Positions 1-9,153 are shown, counted from the first letter of the stretch. The stretch: 64,000 bases of DNA from Nioella nitratireducens (GCF_001879715.1 NZ_MNBW01000006.1:124001-188000), one strand, 5' to 3'. Translations and numbers: made by a program. The notes: generated by a model not told the origin, from the letters alone.

Positions 1-67
1 CGACAAGCCGGCCCGGTCCATGGTGACCCCAGGCCAAGACGCCCACCCCAAGGAGGCGCGGCAATGA
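1..67 (+). CDS. ccoQ: CcoQ C-terminal end (partial)
   Basis: Only the last 21 codons are in the window (frame starting at base 2). They read DKPARSMV and onward and stop at TGA 65-67. The stop overlaps the ccoP start as ATGA, the usual translational coupling inside a ccoNOQP operon. A charged KPA-type tail fits CcoQ, the small single-helix cbb3 oxidase subunit, but too little is visible to prove it; position and overlap carry most of the weight. Confidence 0.55.
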   Translation, partial: DKPARSMVTPGQDAHPKEARQ

Positions 68-972
68 CCGAACAGAAACACCCTGAAGAACAGATCCTGC
101 AGGAAGGCGATCCGGATACCACGGGTCACTCCTGGGACGGGATCAAGGAGTTCAACAACCCGCTGCCGCGTTGGTGGCTGTGGACCTTCTACGCCTGCAT
201 CGTGTGGGCGGTGATCTACACGGTCCTGTTCCCGGCATGGCCGCTGGTGCACGGGGCGACCGCCGGTCTGCTCGGGTATTCCACCCGGGGCGAAGTGGCC
301 GCCGAGATTGCCAGCTTCGAAGAGATGAACGCCCCGATCCGGGCGCGCATCGAAGACGTGGAGCTGGCGTCGATCAACCCCGACGACAACCCGGACCTCT
401 ACAACTATGCCATTCAAGGTGGGGCCGCGATCTTCCGCACCTGGTGCGCTCAGTGTCACGGCTCGGGTGCGGCTGGCGTGCAGGGGCAGGGCTATCCCAA
501 CCTGCTGGACGATGACTGGCTGTGGGGCGGCTCGCTTGACGATATCCACACCACCATAAGCCACGGCATCCGCAACGAGGACGATCCTGAAGCCCGCTTT
601 TCGCAGATGGTCGCCTTTGACGGCATCCTGAGCGACGAGGAAATCTCCAGTGTCGTGCAGTATGTGCGCAACATTTCGGGCCAGTCGCATGACGCCGATC
701 TGGCGGCAGCCGGAGAGCAGGTGTTCCTCGACAACTGTGCCGCCTGCCACACGGAAGACGGCACCGGCGACCGGATGCTCGGCGCCCCGAACCTGACCGA
801 CGCCATCTGGCTCTATGGCGGGGACGAGGCGACGCTGGAAGAAACGGTTCGCAACGCCCGCTTCGGTGTGATGCCGGCATGGTCGGAAGACGCCAGTGCG
901 GCAGGCCGCCTGAGCGAAGCCGAAGTGCGCTCGGTGTCTGTGTATGTCCACTCTCTGGGTGGCGGGGAGTAA
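64..972 (+). CDS. ccoP: cbb3-type cytochrome c oxidase subunit III (dihaem cytochrome c)
   Basis: 302 aa membrane-anchored dihaem cytochrome c that passes electrons from soluble cytochrome c to the CcoN/CcoO core of the high-affinity cbb3 oxidase. One transmembrane helix lies at about residues 37-57 (rich in Trp and Tyr), followed by a periplasmic part with two haem c sites: CAQCH at 128-132 and CAACH at 225-229. Methionines that could be distal ligands follow each site. AAGGAGG lies 8 bases before the ATG, and the start overlaps the preceding stop. Length is normal for the family. The gene is the last of ccoNOQP; a 500-bp spacer with hairpin repeats separates it from ccoG. Confidence 0.97.
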   Translation: MTEQKHPEEQILQEGDPDTTGHSWDGIKEFNNPLPRWWLWTFYACIVWAVIYTVLFPAWPLVHGATAGLLGYSTRGEVAAEIASFEEMNAPIRARIEDVELASINPDDNPDLYNYAIQGGAAIFRTWCAQCHGSGAAGVQGQGYPNLLDDDWLWGGSLDDIHTTISHGIRNEDDPEARFSQMVAFDGILSDEEISSVVQYVRNISGQSHDADLAAAGEQVFLDNCAACHTEDGTGDRMLGAPNLTDAIWLYGGDEATLEETVRNARFGVMPAWSEDASAAGRLSEAEVRSVSVYVHSLGGGE

Positions 973-1246
973 TCCCCAACGAGATTTCCGGTGGCCCCTC
1001 CCGGCCATCGGAAAAAGGTGCCGGTTCTGGTCCTGTTCGCGCGTTTCCTGCAGAACCGGCACCCTAAATATCAAGAGTTCCCGAGGCTGCGTATCGGCCG
1101 ACGGACGAGGTGTCGGTTCCGGTCCTGTTCGCGCGTTTCCTGAGGAACCGGCACCTTATCAATCAAGAGATCCGGCGGCCCCTTCCGGCCGACGGACAAG
1201 GTGCCGGTTCTGGTCCTGTTCGCGCGTTTCCTACAGAACCGGCACC
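972..1246 (+). repeat. Three tandem ~92-bp repeats, each with a 47-bp hairpin
   Basis: Each unit is a linker of about 45 bases containing ATCAAGAG- and CGGCCGACGGAC-like sequence, followed by a 47-bp hairpin. Hairpins lie at 1017-1063, 1109-1155 and 1200-1246 (periods 92 and 91). Copies 1 and 3 have perfect 13-bp arms, GGTGCCGGTTCTG paired with CAGAACCGGCACC, around a 21-nt loop containing GTTCGCGCG. Copy 2 changes a T in the left arm to C and its partner A to G, so pairing is kept, and has one G-U pair. The linkers are also related, so this is not a CRISPR array. Confidence 0.85.
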
Positions 1247-1281
1247 TTTCTATAACTTTTTCCGTAACTTGCCAGAAATTT

Positions 1282-1303
1282 GCCGCCTCGGCGGCGTTTT
1301 TCT
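1282..1303 (+). terminator. Rho-independent terminator-like hairpin
   Basis: GCCGC, loop CTCG, GCGGC, then GTTTTT. Placed after the hairpin repeats, it could end ccoNOQP transcripts before the separate ccoG promoter. Confidence 0.6.
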
Positions 1304-1385
1304 GTTCTGGGCCGAGCGATATCGTCGCAGCGCTCTCCAAAAGCTGAGACGAGAAGTCATCTTTTTTTGGTGTCGCATCGTCGGT

Positions 1386-1428
1386 TTGATCCACGTCAAG
1401 GATGAGCGGCGGGCCAACCCCCTAAGAA
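1386..1428 (+). promoter_or_regulatory. FnrL/FNR-type box and candidate ccoG promoter
   Basis: TTGAT CCAC GTCAA at 1386-1399 matches the FNR consensus TTGAT-N4-ATCAA except at one base. Its centre (1392.5) would be at -41.5 for a start near 1434, and a -10-like CTAAGA lies at 1422-1427, which fits a class II FNR-activated promoter. FnrL control of ccoGHIS/rdxBHIS is known in Rhodobacter. The transcription start is inferred, not seen. Confidence 0.7.
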
Positions 1429-1472
1429 CGGTCCACGCACAGCCATGCCGACTTCAAGGAAAGACTCCGTTC

Positions 1473-2900
1473 ATGAGTTCCACCGAAACCCCCCCGAAGC
1501 TTTATGCCGCCCGTGAACCCGTATTCCCCAAGCGGGTACACGGTACGTTTCGGAACCTGAAATGGCTGATCATGATCGTGACCCTCGGCATCTACTACAT
1601 CACGCCGTGGATTCGATGGGACCGGGGGCCGTCGCTTCCCGATCAGGCGGTGCTGGCTGACCTGTCCAGCCGCCGCTTTTTCTTTTTCTGGATCGAGATC
1701 TGGCCGCACGAGTTCTATTTCGTCGCGGGCCTTCTTATCATGGCTGGCCTCGGCCTGTTCCTGTTTACCTCGGCGCTTGGCCGGGTGTGGTGTGGCTATA
1801 CCTGCCCGCAGACCGTCTGGACCGATCTGTTCTACACCGTCGAACGCTGGATCGAGGGCGACAGGAACGCCCGTCTGCGCCTGTGGAAACAGGAATGGAA
1901 TGCCAAGAAGATCCGGCTGCGTTTGACCAAATACCTTGTGTGGTTGCTGATCGCTATCGCGACCGGCGGGGCGTGGGTGTTCTATTTCACCGATGCGCCG
2001 ACACTTCTGGTCAATCTGGTCACGTTTCAGGCCCCCTACGTAGCCTATGCCACCATCGGCATCCTGACCGCGACGACCTTCATTTTTGGCGGCTTCATGC
2101 GCGAACAGGTCTGCATCTACATGTGCCCGTGGCCGCGCATTCAGGCCGCCATGATGGATGAGGACTCGATCACCGTGGCCTATCGTGAATGGCGGGGCGA
2201 ACCTCGGGGCAAGCACCGCAAGGACGCCGATGCAGACCAGCTCGGCGATTGCATCGATTGCCGCGCCTGCGTCAATGTCTGCCCCGTGGGGATCGACATT
2301 CGCGATGGTCAGCAATTGGAATGCATTACCTGCGCGCTCTGCATCGACGCCTGCGACGACATCATGGAACGGATCGGCAAACCGCGCGGTTTGATCGACT
2401 ACATGGCCCTGACGGATGAGGCCAACGAGCGCGCAGGCAACCCGAAAAAGCCGGTCTGGAAGCATATCTTCCGCCTGCGCACGATCATCTACACCACCTT
2501 GTGGGCGGCGATCGGCGTGGCGCTGACCGTGATGCTGTTTGTGCGGTCGGACATCGACGTCACCGTGTCGCCGATCCGCAACCCGCAATATGTGACCCTG
2601 TCGGACGGGACGATCCGCAACACCTACGACGTTCGGATCCGCAACATGCAGCATGACAGCCGGGAATTCCGCATCTCGGTCGCTTCGGACGAGGTGCTGC
2701 GTGTCGGGCTGGAAGGCACCGAATTGCTGACCGTCATGGTTCCGGCTGACAGCACCCACCTTCAAAGGGTATATGTCTCGGCGCGGCCCGACGATCCGGC
2801 GGCCTCTCGGGATCGCACGGAATTCCGCCTCTGGGTGGAAGATCAGGTCAGCGGCGAACGCACCTACGAGGATACCGTATTCAATGGGCAAGGCGAATAA
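1473..2900 (+). CDS. ccoG: cbb3 oxidase accessory protein CcoG/RdxB, polyferredoxin
   Basis: 475 aa membrane iron-sulfur protein implicated in copper handling for cbb3 oxidase assembly. Several membrane helices lie in the N-terminal half (about 31-46, 82-104, 153-172, 190-207) and one near 470 nt before the C-terminal domain. Cysteine pairs are at CGYTC 107-111 and CIYMC 214-218. Two 4Fe-4S motifs follow: C260, C263, C266, C270 and C284, C287, C290, C294. The C-terminal part is an Ig-like domain typical of the family. The open frame extends upstream to 1110, but that stretch is the hairpin repeat region; the ATG at 1473 follows AAGGA and the FnrL promoter. ccoH follows after 1 base. Confidence 0.96.
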   Translation: MSSTETPPKLYAAREPVFPKRVHGTFRNLKWLIMIVTLGIYYITPWIRWDRGPSLPDQAVLADLSSRRFFFFWIEIWPHEFYFVAGLLIMAGLGLFLFTSALGRVWCGYTCPQTVWTDLFYTVERWIEGDRNARLRLWKQEWNAKKIRLRLTKYLVWLLIAIATGGAWVFYFTDAPTLLVNLVTFQAPYVAYATIGILTATTFIFGGFMREQVCIYMCPWPRIQAAMMDEDSITVAYREWRGEPRGKHRKDADADQLGDCIDCRACVNVCPVGIDIRDGQQLECITCALCIDACDDIMERIGKPRGLIDYMALTDEANERAGNPKKPVWKHIFRLRTIIYTTLWAAIGVALTVMLFVRSDIDVTVSPIRNPQYVTLSDGTIRNTYDVRIRNMQHDSREFRISVASDEVLRVGLEGTELLTVMVPADSTHLQRVYVSARPDDPAASRDRTEFRLWVEDQVSGERTYEDTVFNGQGE

Positions 2901-2901
2901 G

Positions 2902-3387
2902 ATGACCGAAGCTGACAATACCCGTACGGGCCGGGAACTGACCGGACGCCACGTCCTTTACATGTTCATCGTCGGGTTCGGCATCATCATCGGCGTGAAT
3001 GTCTACATGGCGACCGAGGCGATCAGCACCTTCCCGGGGCTGGAGGTGTCGTCCTCCTACGCCGCCGGGCAGGACTTCAACGAACGCCGCGACGCGCAAG
3101 AGGCCCTGCATTGGACCTCGTCGGTCGAGGTTGATGAAGAGGCTGGTCTGCTGACCCTGCACCTGACCGACGCGGATGGCTCGCCCGTGGTTCCCGCAGC
3201 CTTCACCGCGCTGCTGACCCGGCCCACCAACCAGTTGGAGGATCAGAACCTGGATCTGACCTTCGCCAATGGCGTCTATACAGCGCCGGTCCAGGTGTCG
3301 GACGGTCGTTGGCGTCTGCGCATGACCGGCACCGCACATGACGGCACCGCCTATCGACGCAACATCACGTTCACCCTGCCGGATTGA
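2902..3387 (+). CDS. ccoH: cbb3 oxidase assembly protein CcoH (FixH family)
   Basis: 161 aa with one N-terminal transmembrane helix (about 18-38) and a periplasmic FixH-like domain. CcoH is a membrane assembly factor that stays close to CcoP and stabilises the cbb3 complex. The ATG at 2902 follows the ccoG stop by one base and has AAGGCG 6 bases upstream; an in-frame ATG at 2884, inside ccoG, is an alternative start. The gene lies between ccoG and ccoI as in other Rhodobacteraceae. Confidence 0.93.
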   Translation: MTEADNTRTGRELTGRHVLYMFIVGFGIIIGVNVYMATEAISTFPGLEVSSSYAAGQDFNERRDAQEALHWTSSVEVDEEAGLLTLHLTDADGSPVVPAAFTALLTRPTNQLEDQNLDLTFANGVYTAPVQVSDGRWRLRMTGTAHDGTAYRRNITFTLPD

Positions 3388-3393
3388 TCCCAA

Positions 3394-5580
3394 GTGGCCG
3401 CCACCTTCGAACATAGTCGCCCTTCTGTTTGCCCGGCCTGCTCGGTCACCCCGGCCGCCGAGGCCCTGGCCGAACAGCCACAGGATGCGCGCCTGATGTT
3501 GTCGCTGCCGGGCATTCACTGCGCGGCGTGCATCTCGACGGTGGAACGCGCCTTGGCCAAGGCACCGGGCGTTCACGAGGCGCGGGTGAACCTGACCCTC
3601 AAACGCGCCGCGATCGAGGCCGACGCCGATGTTACCGCGGCCGATCTGGTCGCGGTGCTGGAGGGCGTGGGATACGAGGCGCACGAGCTCGACCCCGGCA
3701 TGCTGGCGACCACCGCCACCGACCGCCAAGCGCGCGATCTGCTGATGCGGCTTGCCGTGGCGGGCTTTGCCATGATGAACGTCATGCTGCTGTCGGTCGC
3801 GGTCTGGTCCGGGGCCGAGGGCACGACCCGCGACCTGATGCACTGGATTTCGGCGGCCATCGTTCTGCCCGCCATCGTCTTTACCGGCAAACCCTTTTAC
3901 GTGAACGCATGGACCGCGCTGAAACATGGCCGTCTCAACATGGACGTGCCGATCACGCTGGCGATCCTTCTGGCCGTGGGCACCTCGTTTTTCGAAACCA
4001 TCATGTCGGGCGAACACGCCTATTTCGACGCGGCGATCTCGTTGACCTTCTTCCTGCTGGCTGGCCGGTATCTGGATTACCGCACGCGCGCCTCGGCCCG
4101 CTCTGCCGCGCAGGAACTGGCCGCGATGGAAGTGCCGCGCGCACTGCGCATGTCCGCGGATGGAGAGACCGAGACCGTCGGTGTGGCCGAACTGGTCGTG
4201 GGCGACCTTGTGCTGGTGCGTCCCGGTGGCCGGGTGCCGGTCGATGGCATGGTGACCGGGGGCTCCTCGGAAATCGACCGCTCGCTGATGACCGGCGAAA
4301 GCCTGCCCGCCTTTGCCGGGCCGGGCTGCGCCGTGTCGGCGGGGGAAGTGAACCTGACAGGGCCGCTGACGGTCGAGGTGACGGCGGCAGGCGAAGACAC
4401 CGCCCTGCACCGCATTGCCGATCTTGTCGCCGTGGCCGAGTCGGGGCGCAACAACTACACCTCACTCGCCGACCAAGCCGCCAAGCTTTATGCGCCCGGC
4501 GTGCATATCCTGTCGGCGCTCGCGGCCGTGGGCTGGTTTCTCTACACTTGGGATCTGCGGATTTCGCTGAACATCGCCGCTGCCGTTCTGATCATCACCT
4601 GCCCCTGTGCCCTTGGCCTCGCCGTCCCTGCGGTGACCACGGCGGCGTCGGGGCGGCTGTTTCGCAAGGGTATGCTGATCAAGGATGGCACCGCGATGGA
4701 GCGTCTGGCCGAGGTCGACACGGTTGTCTTCGACAAGACCGGTACCTTGACCTTGGGCGCTCCGCACCCGGTGGCGCTAACCGACCTGCCCTCGGAAACC
4801 CGTGGCGTGGCCCTTGCGTTGGCCAGCGTGTCGTCGCACCCGTTGGCCGAGGCCCTTGCGCGTGGCCTGCGTGAGATGGGGCAGGGCCCTGACGCGGTGA
4901 CCGATCTCCACGAGGTTCCCGGCTACGGCGTCGAGGGGGCGTGGCAGGGCCAGAGGGTTCGCCTTGGCCGCGCGACATGGGTCAATGCCGAAAACACTGA
5001 TGTGACCGCCACTTTCCTGCAAATCGGGCAAGCAGAGGCCATCGCCATTCCATTCACCGATTCCATGCGCCCTGGTGGGGTAGAGGCGGTACAGGGCCTC
5101 AAGGCCCAAGGGCTGCGGGTCATCCTGATGTCCGGGGACACGCGCGGCGCGGTTGACCGTTTCGCCGCCGAGATCGGCATTGCCGAGGTCGTTGCCGAAG
5201 CGCTGCCTGCCGAGAAAGCCGCCCGCGTGGCCGCGCTGGCGGATGAGGGGGCCAAGGTGCTGATGGTGGGCGACGGCCTGAACGACACCGCCGCGCTGAC
5301 GGCGGCGCATGTGTCGATTTCCCCGGCCTCGGCGCTGGATGCGGCGCGGGTGGCGTCGGACATGGTGCTGCTTGGCAAAGACCTTGCCCCGATTGCTGAC
5401 GCGTTCGAAACCTCGGTCAAGGCGCGCGCCCGCATCCGCGAGAACTTCACCATCGCGACGCTTTACAATATCATCGCGGTGCCGATCGCAATCGCCGGTC
5501 TGGCGACGCCGCTGGCGGCCGCGCTGGCCATGTCGGCCAGCTCAATCACCGTTTCGCTCAACGCACTTCGTTTGCGCTGA
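3394..5580 (+). CDS. ccoI: Copper-translocating P-type ATPase CcoI (FixI)
   Basis: 728 aa P1B-type ATPase that exports copper for the CcoN active site during cbb3 assembly. A CPAC pair at 13-16 precedes a heavy-metal-associated domain with GIHCAAC at 40-46. The actuator MTGES motif, the membrane metal site TCPC at 402-405, DKTGTLT with the phosphorylated D447, and GDGLND at 626-631 are all present. The start is GTG, 6 bases after the ccoH stop. All core motifs are intact. Confidence 0.96.
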   Translation: MAATFEHSRPSVCPACSVTPAAEALAEQPQDARLMLSLPGIHCAACISTVERALAKAPGVHEARVNLTLKRAAIEADADVTAADLVAVLEGVGYEAHELDPGMLATTATDRQARDLLMRLAVAGFAMMNVMLLSVAVWSGAEGTTRDLMHWISAAIVLPAIVFTGKPFYVNAWTALKHGRLNMDVPITLAILLAVGTSFFETIMSGEHAYFDAAISLTFFLLAGRYLDYRTRASARSAAQELAAMEVPRALRMSADGETETVGVAELVVGDLVLVRPGGRVPVDGMVTGGSSEIDRSLMTGESLPAFAGPGCAVSAGEVNLTGPLTVEVTAAGEDTALHRIADLVAVAESGRNNYTSLADQAAKLYAPGVHILSALAAVGWFLYTWDLRISLNIAAAVLIITCPCALGLAVPAVTTAASGRLFRKGMLIKDGTAMERLAEVDTVVFDKTGTLTLGAPHPVALTDLPSETRGVALALASVSSHPLAEALARGLREMGQGPDAVTDLHEVPGYGVEGAWQGQRVRLGRATWVNAENTDVTATFLQIGQAEAIAIPFTDSMRPGGVEAVQGLKAQGLRVILMSGDTRGAVDRFAAEIGIAEVVAEALPAEKAARVAALADEGAKVLMVGDGLNDTAALTAAHVSISPASALDAARVASDMVLLGKDLAPIADAFETSVKARARIRENFTIATLYNIIAVPIAIAGLATPLAAALAMSASSITVSLNALRLR

Positions 5581-5602
5581 CCGGCCCGCCAAGGAACCCC
5601 GA

Positions 5603-5761
5603 ATGGGCATTCTCGTCATCCTGATTCCCGCCTCCCTGTTTCTTGGGGGTGTCGGGCTGGTCGCGTTCTTCTGGCTGTTGCGCAAAGGTCAGTTCGACGA
5701 CCCCGAAGGCGACGCCAACCGCATTCTCAGCGGCGACTACGACGACAAACCGAAGCGGTGA
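5603..5761 (+). CDS. ccoS: cbb3 oxidase maturation protein CcoS
   Basis: 52 aa. One N-terminal membrane helix (about 2-26) is followed by the family signature KGQFDDPEGDANRIL and a charged tail. CcoS is needed for cofactor insertion into cbb3 oxidase. The ATG follows AAGGA, and the gene starts 22 bases after ccoI, ending the ccoGHIS operon. It converges with the next gene with a 3-base gap. Confidence 0.94.
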   Translation: MGILVILIPASLFLGGVGLVAFFWLLRKGQFDDPEGDANRILSGDYDDKPKR

Positions 5762-5764
5762 CGC

Positions 5765-7270
5765 TTATGGACCGTAGGTGGTGCAGATGATGTCGCGGGC
5801 CATCAGCCGGGCACAGGCGCGATCCGCCTCTTCCTGACTCATCCCGGCGAACTGCGCCTCGAACCCGCCGGTGCGGTGCTCGACATTACGCAACGCCCTG
5901 TCAAACAACCCCAGCTCCGCCAAGGCGGTTTGCAGCAACAACTGCTCAGCCGCGAATTGCGTCGGGTAGCGGCCAAGCGATACCCCGTAAAGATGGTTCC
6001 CATCCGACGAGGCGCGGGTGACGACCTCTTGCGCGGGCGGGGCCGCGTCCGGGTCAATCACGGCCAGTTCGATCTCTGTGGAATCGAGCGCGACGATCTC
6101 GGGGCGCGGAACCGGATGCGGCAAGTCCACGGGGTCAGGGTCGAGCATGGCCAGCTGCACCGCTTCGGCCTCGGCGCTGATATCCCCTTCTTCCAAGGGC
6201 TCGGGCCGTGGTGCGGGAATCGGTGACTCGGCCAGCCCTTCCTCCTCTGGCGGGATCTCGGCAAGCGCCACTTCCACCGCGCTCGCCACGGCGGCAATCA
6301 GGTCCGGCGAGGGGTCGCTCGGGCCTGTAACCGGCAATGGGCGGGGCAGGGGGCGCAGGCTGCTCGTCACCAGGCCGCTGGCGCGATAGTCGCGCCCGAC
6401 GCGTCCGTCATCAGGATAAGTCGGCAGTTCCGGGCGCCTGACCGTGGCATGGGACGGGGCCCGTTCGAAGCCCATATCCAGCAATTCCATGATCCGCTCG
6501 TTTCGGCTGGCGGTGGACCGGCCACCGAAAACCGTGGCGATGATCCGCACACCGCCGCGTTCGGCAGAGGCCACGAGGTTGTAGCCAGCGGCGCGGGTAT
6601 AGCCCGTCTTGATCCCGTCCGCGCCACGATAGGCATCGAGGAACCGGCGGTTGGTGTTGCGCACGGTTGCGATCCCCGCATCGGCACTGCGGCGGGAGAA
6701 GAGGTTGTAGTATTGCGGGTAGTCGAAGAAGACCCGCCGCCCCATCGTCGTCATGTCGCGGGCGGTGGACAGATGGCCCTCTTCGGTCAGACCATTGGCA
6801 TTACGGAACGTCGTGCGCGTCATGCCAAGCGCTTCGGCGGTGCGGTTCATGCGCCGCGCAAAGGCCGCCTCCGACCCCTCTATCGCCTCGCCGATGGCGG
6901 TCGCGGCGTCATTGGCGGACCGGATCGCAGCGGCGCGGATCAGGTATCGCAGGCGAATGGTCGTGCCCGCGCGCAGGCCCAGATGCGAGGGCGGTTCAGC
7001 CGCGGCGTTCTGGGAAATACGCACTTCGGTATCCAGCGTGATTTCCCCCAGACGGATCGCTTCGAAGGCGATGTAGAGGGTCATCATCTTGGTCAGCGAG
7101 GCCGGGTGCAACCGCGTATCGGCATTGCGCGAGTGTAACACTTCGCCCGTCCGGGCGTCGATCACCATGGCTGCATAGGGGGCGGCCCGCACCTGGGTAG
7201 GTGTGGAAACGATTGCGCTCAACAGCACAACGAGCCCGGTCAGGGCCACTCGGAGCGTTCTTCGGATCAC
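5765..7270 (-). CDS. Serine-type D-Ala-D-Ala carboxypeptidase with C-terminal SPOR domain
   Basis: 501 aa PBP5/DacF-type peptidoglycan carboxypeptidase that trims the terminal D-alanine from stem peptides in the periplasm. A signal peptide spans about 1-30. Active-site motifs are SLTK at 58-61, SAN at 118-120 and KTG at 221-223. A long Pro/Glu-rich linker (about 300-420) leads to a C-terminal SPOR-like domain (about 424-500). SPOR domains bind denuded glycan strands at division sites, so septal localisation is inferred. The standard PBP5 C-terminal amphipathic anchor is replaced. The gene is monocistronic, divergent from hemF. Confidence 0.9.
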   Translation of the reverse strand: MIRRTLRVALTGLVVLLSAIVSTPTQVRAAPYAAMVIDARTGEVLHSRNADTRLHPASLTKMMTLYIAFEAIRLGEITLDTEVRISQNAAAEPPSHLGLRAGTTIRLRYLIRAAAIRSANDAATAIGEAIEGSEAAFARRMNRTAEALGMTRTTFRNANGLTEEGHLSTARDMTTMGRRVFFDYPQYYNLFSRRSADAGIATVRNTNRRFLDAYRGADGIKTGYTRAAGYNLVASAERGGVRIIATVFGGRSTASRNERIMELLDMGFERAPSHATVRRPELPTYPDDGRVGRDYRASGLVTSSLRPLPRPLPVTGPSDPSPDLIAAVASAVEVALAEIPPEEEGLAESPIPAPRPEPLEEGDISAEAEAVQLAMLDPDPVDLPHPVPRPEIVALDSTEIELAVIDPDAAPPAQEVVTRASSDGNHLYGVSLGRYPTQFAAEQLLLQTALAELGLFDRALRNVEHRTGGFEAQFAGMSQEEADRACARLMARDIICTTYGP

Positions 7271-7502
7271 GAACCTGCTCTATCTGCCTCAGGTGCCGTC
7301 TGATGCGGCTATTAAAATTAGTTTATGTCATTCCGACTCAGGAATCCATGATGAAAGCTCGCAAACAACTATGGATATTTTGCGGCAATCCTGATCGGCC
7401 CCGGATCACGACGGCCGGTTCCGGAAAAATTCTGGCGCCAGCGGCTCTGGACCTGCCCCGGCGAGTTCGGCAAAGTCCCGCCGAGCCGGTAAGGAGACCC
7501 CG

Positions 7503-8393
7503 ATGACAGACCCGTTCGACGCCCGCAAAGCCCGCGCCTCGGCATGGTTTCGAGACTTGCGCGACCAGATTGTCGCCGCCTTCGAAGCGCTGGAGGACAG
7601 CCAGACCGACGGGAGTTTCGCAGCCCGGCCCGCAGGCCGCTTCGACGTGACCGAGACCACCCGCGCCTCGGATGACGGGTCCGATGCCGGGGGCGGTTTG
7701 ATGAGCGTCCTGCGTGGCGGGCGCGTGTTTGAAAAGGTGGGGGTGAACGTCTCGACCGTTTATGGCCAATTGGGCGAGGCCGCGCAAAAAGCGATGGCGG
7801 CGCGCGGCGTGCCGGGGATGGCGGACGATCCCCGTTTCTGGGCCTCGGGCATTTCCCTGGTGGCGCATATGCAGAACCCGCACACGCCCGCCGTCCACAT
7901 GAACACCCGCATGTTCTGGACCCCCGGTGCCTGGTGGTTTGGCGGCGGCTCGGACTTGAACCCTTGTATCGAATATGAAGAGGACACCGCGCATTTCCAC
8001 GCGGTGCAGAAAGAGCATCTCGACCCGCATGGGGACACGCTCTACCCCGAGTTGAAGGCGTGGGCAGACGACTATTTCTACATCCCGCACCGCCACCGCG
8101 CGCGGGGGGTCGGCGGCATCTTCATGGATGACCGCAATACCGGAGATTGGGAAGCGGACTTCGCCCTGACCCAAGACATCGGACGCGCCTTCCTGCCCGC
8201 CTTCCTGCCCATCACGGAACGGCGTCGCAACACCCCGTGGACCGAGGCCGACAAGGACGTGCAGCTGATCCACCGGGGGCTCTATGCCGAATACAACCTC
8301 GTCTATGACCGGGGCACCAAGTTCGGCCTCGCCACGGGGCATGATGCAAACGCGGTACTGATGAGCTTGCCGCCACTGGCGAAATGGGTGTGA
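7503..8393 (+). CDS. hemF: Oxygen-dependent coproporphyrinogen III oxidase
   Basis: 296 aa, close to E. coli HemF (299 aa). It oxidatively decarboxylates coproporphyrinogen III to protoporphyrinogen IX in haem synthesis. Conserved stretches include HMQNPHTPAVHMNTR, WWFGGGSDLNP and the HRHRARGVGGIF region. AAGGAG precedes the ATG. The 232-bp divergent spacer shared with the carboxypeptidase gene has an AT-rich patch (about 7309-7326), but no specific operator was recognised. The C-terminus lies only 2 bases before the next gene. Confidence 0.96.
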   Translation: MTDPFDARKARASAWFRDLRDQIVAAFEALEDSQTDGSFAARPAGRFDVTETTRASDDGSDAGGGLMSVLRGGRVFEKVGVNVSTVYGQLGEAAQKAMAARGVPGMADDPRFWASGISLVAHMQNPHTPAVHMNTRMFWTPGAWWFGGGSDLNPCIEYEEDTAHFHAVQKEHLDPHGDTLYPELKAWADDYFYIPHRHRARGVGGIFMDDRNTGDWEADFALTQDIGRAFLPAFLPITERRRNTPWTEADKDVQLIHRGLYAEYNLVYDRGTKFGLATGHDANAVLMSLPPLAKWV

Positions 8394-8395
8394 CC

Positions 8396-9145
8396 ATGCA
8401 GAAAACCGCAATCGTAACCGGCGCCGCGCGGGGTATTGGTCTCGCCACAACCCGGCTTTTTCTGGACGAGGGGCGCCGGGTGGCCATGATCGACCGCGAT
8501 GCGCAGGCCTTGCAAGAGGCCGCTGAGGGGCTGGAAAATGTCCTGCCCGTGCTCTGCGATGTCTCGCGGCCCGATCAGGTCGAGGTGATGGTGGCCGAGG
8601 TGTTGGCCAAGCTCGGACGTATCGACGCGTTGGTGAACAATGCCGGGGTGGCCGATTTCGGACCAATCGACCAGACCGATTTCCAGCGGTGGCGCACCGT
8701 GATGGAGACCAATCTCGACGGCGTTTTCCTGTGCTCGCAAGCCTGCGCCCCGGCGCTGAAAGAGACACGTGGCACCATCGTCAACATCGCCTCGATTTCG
8801 GGCCTCAGGGCCTCGACCCTGCGGGTCGCCTACGGCACCTCCAAGGCGGGGGTGATGCACCTGACGCAGCAGCAGGCGGCGGAATGGGGCGAATGGGGCG
8901 TTCGTGCCAATTGCGTCTGCCCCGGGCCGGTGGCGACAAAACTGGCCATGGCGGTGCACACGCAGGACATCATCGACGCCTATCACGACGCGATTCCGCT
9001 GAACCGCTACGGCAGCGAAGAAGAGATCGGCAACGTGATCGTGTTCCTCAGTTCGGACAAGGCGAGCTTCGTCACCGGGCAGGTGATCGCCGTCGACGGC
9101 GGGTTCGAATCGACCGGCATCGGATTGCCGTCGCTGCGGGTCTGA
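8396..9145 (+). CDS. Short-chain dehydrogenase/reductase (classical SDR)
   Basis: 249 aa classical SDR. TGAARGIG at 8-15 is the cofactor loop, and D33 after strand 2 suggests NAD preference. NNAG is at 81-84, with catalytic S133, Y146 and K150. The substrate is unknown; the family includes 3-oxoacyl reductases and sugar dehydrogenases. The ATG at 8396 follows the hemF stop by 2 bases; an ATG at 8384 overlapping hemF (four more residues) is the alternative. It is probably cotranscribed with hemF, but a haem role is not implied by sequence. Confidence 0.88.
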   Translation: MQKTAIVTGAARGIGLATTRLFLDEGRRVAMIDRDAQALQEAAEGLENVLPVLCDVSRPDQVEVMVAEVLAKLGRIDALVNNAGVADFGPIDQTDFQRWRTVMETNLDGVFLCSQACAPALKETRGTIVNIASISGLRASTLRVAYGTSKAGVMHLTQQQAAEWGEWGVRANCVCPGPVATKLAMAVHTQDIIDAYHDAIPLNRYGSEEEIGNVIVFLSSDKASFVTGQVIAVDGGFESTGIGLPSLRV

Positions 9146-9153
9146 CTGGGTTT

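Noticed and set aside
972-1246. CRISPR array
   Set aside because: Only three copies; the spacers between hairpins are related to each other, the repeat unit is long and GC-rich, and no cas genes are near.
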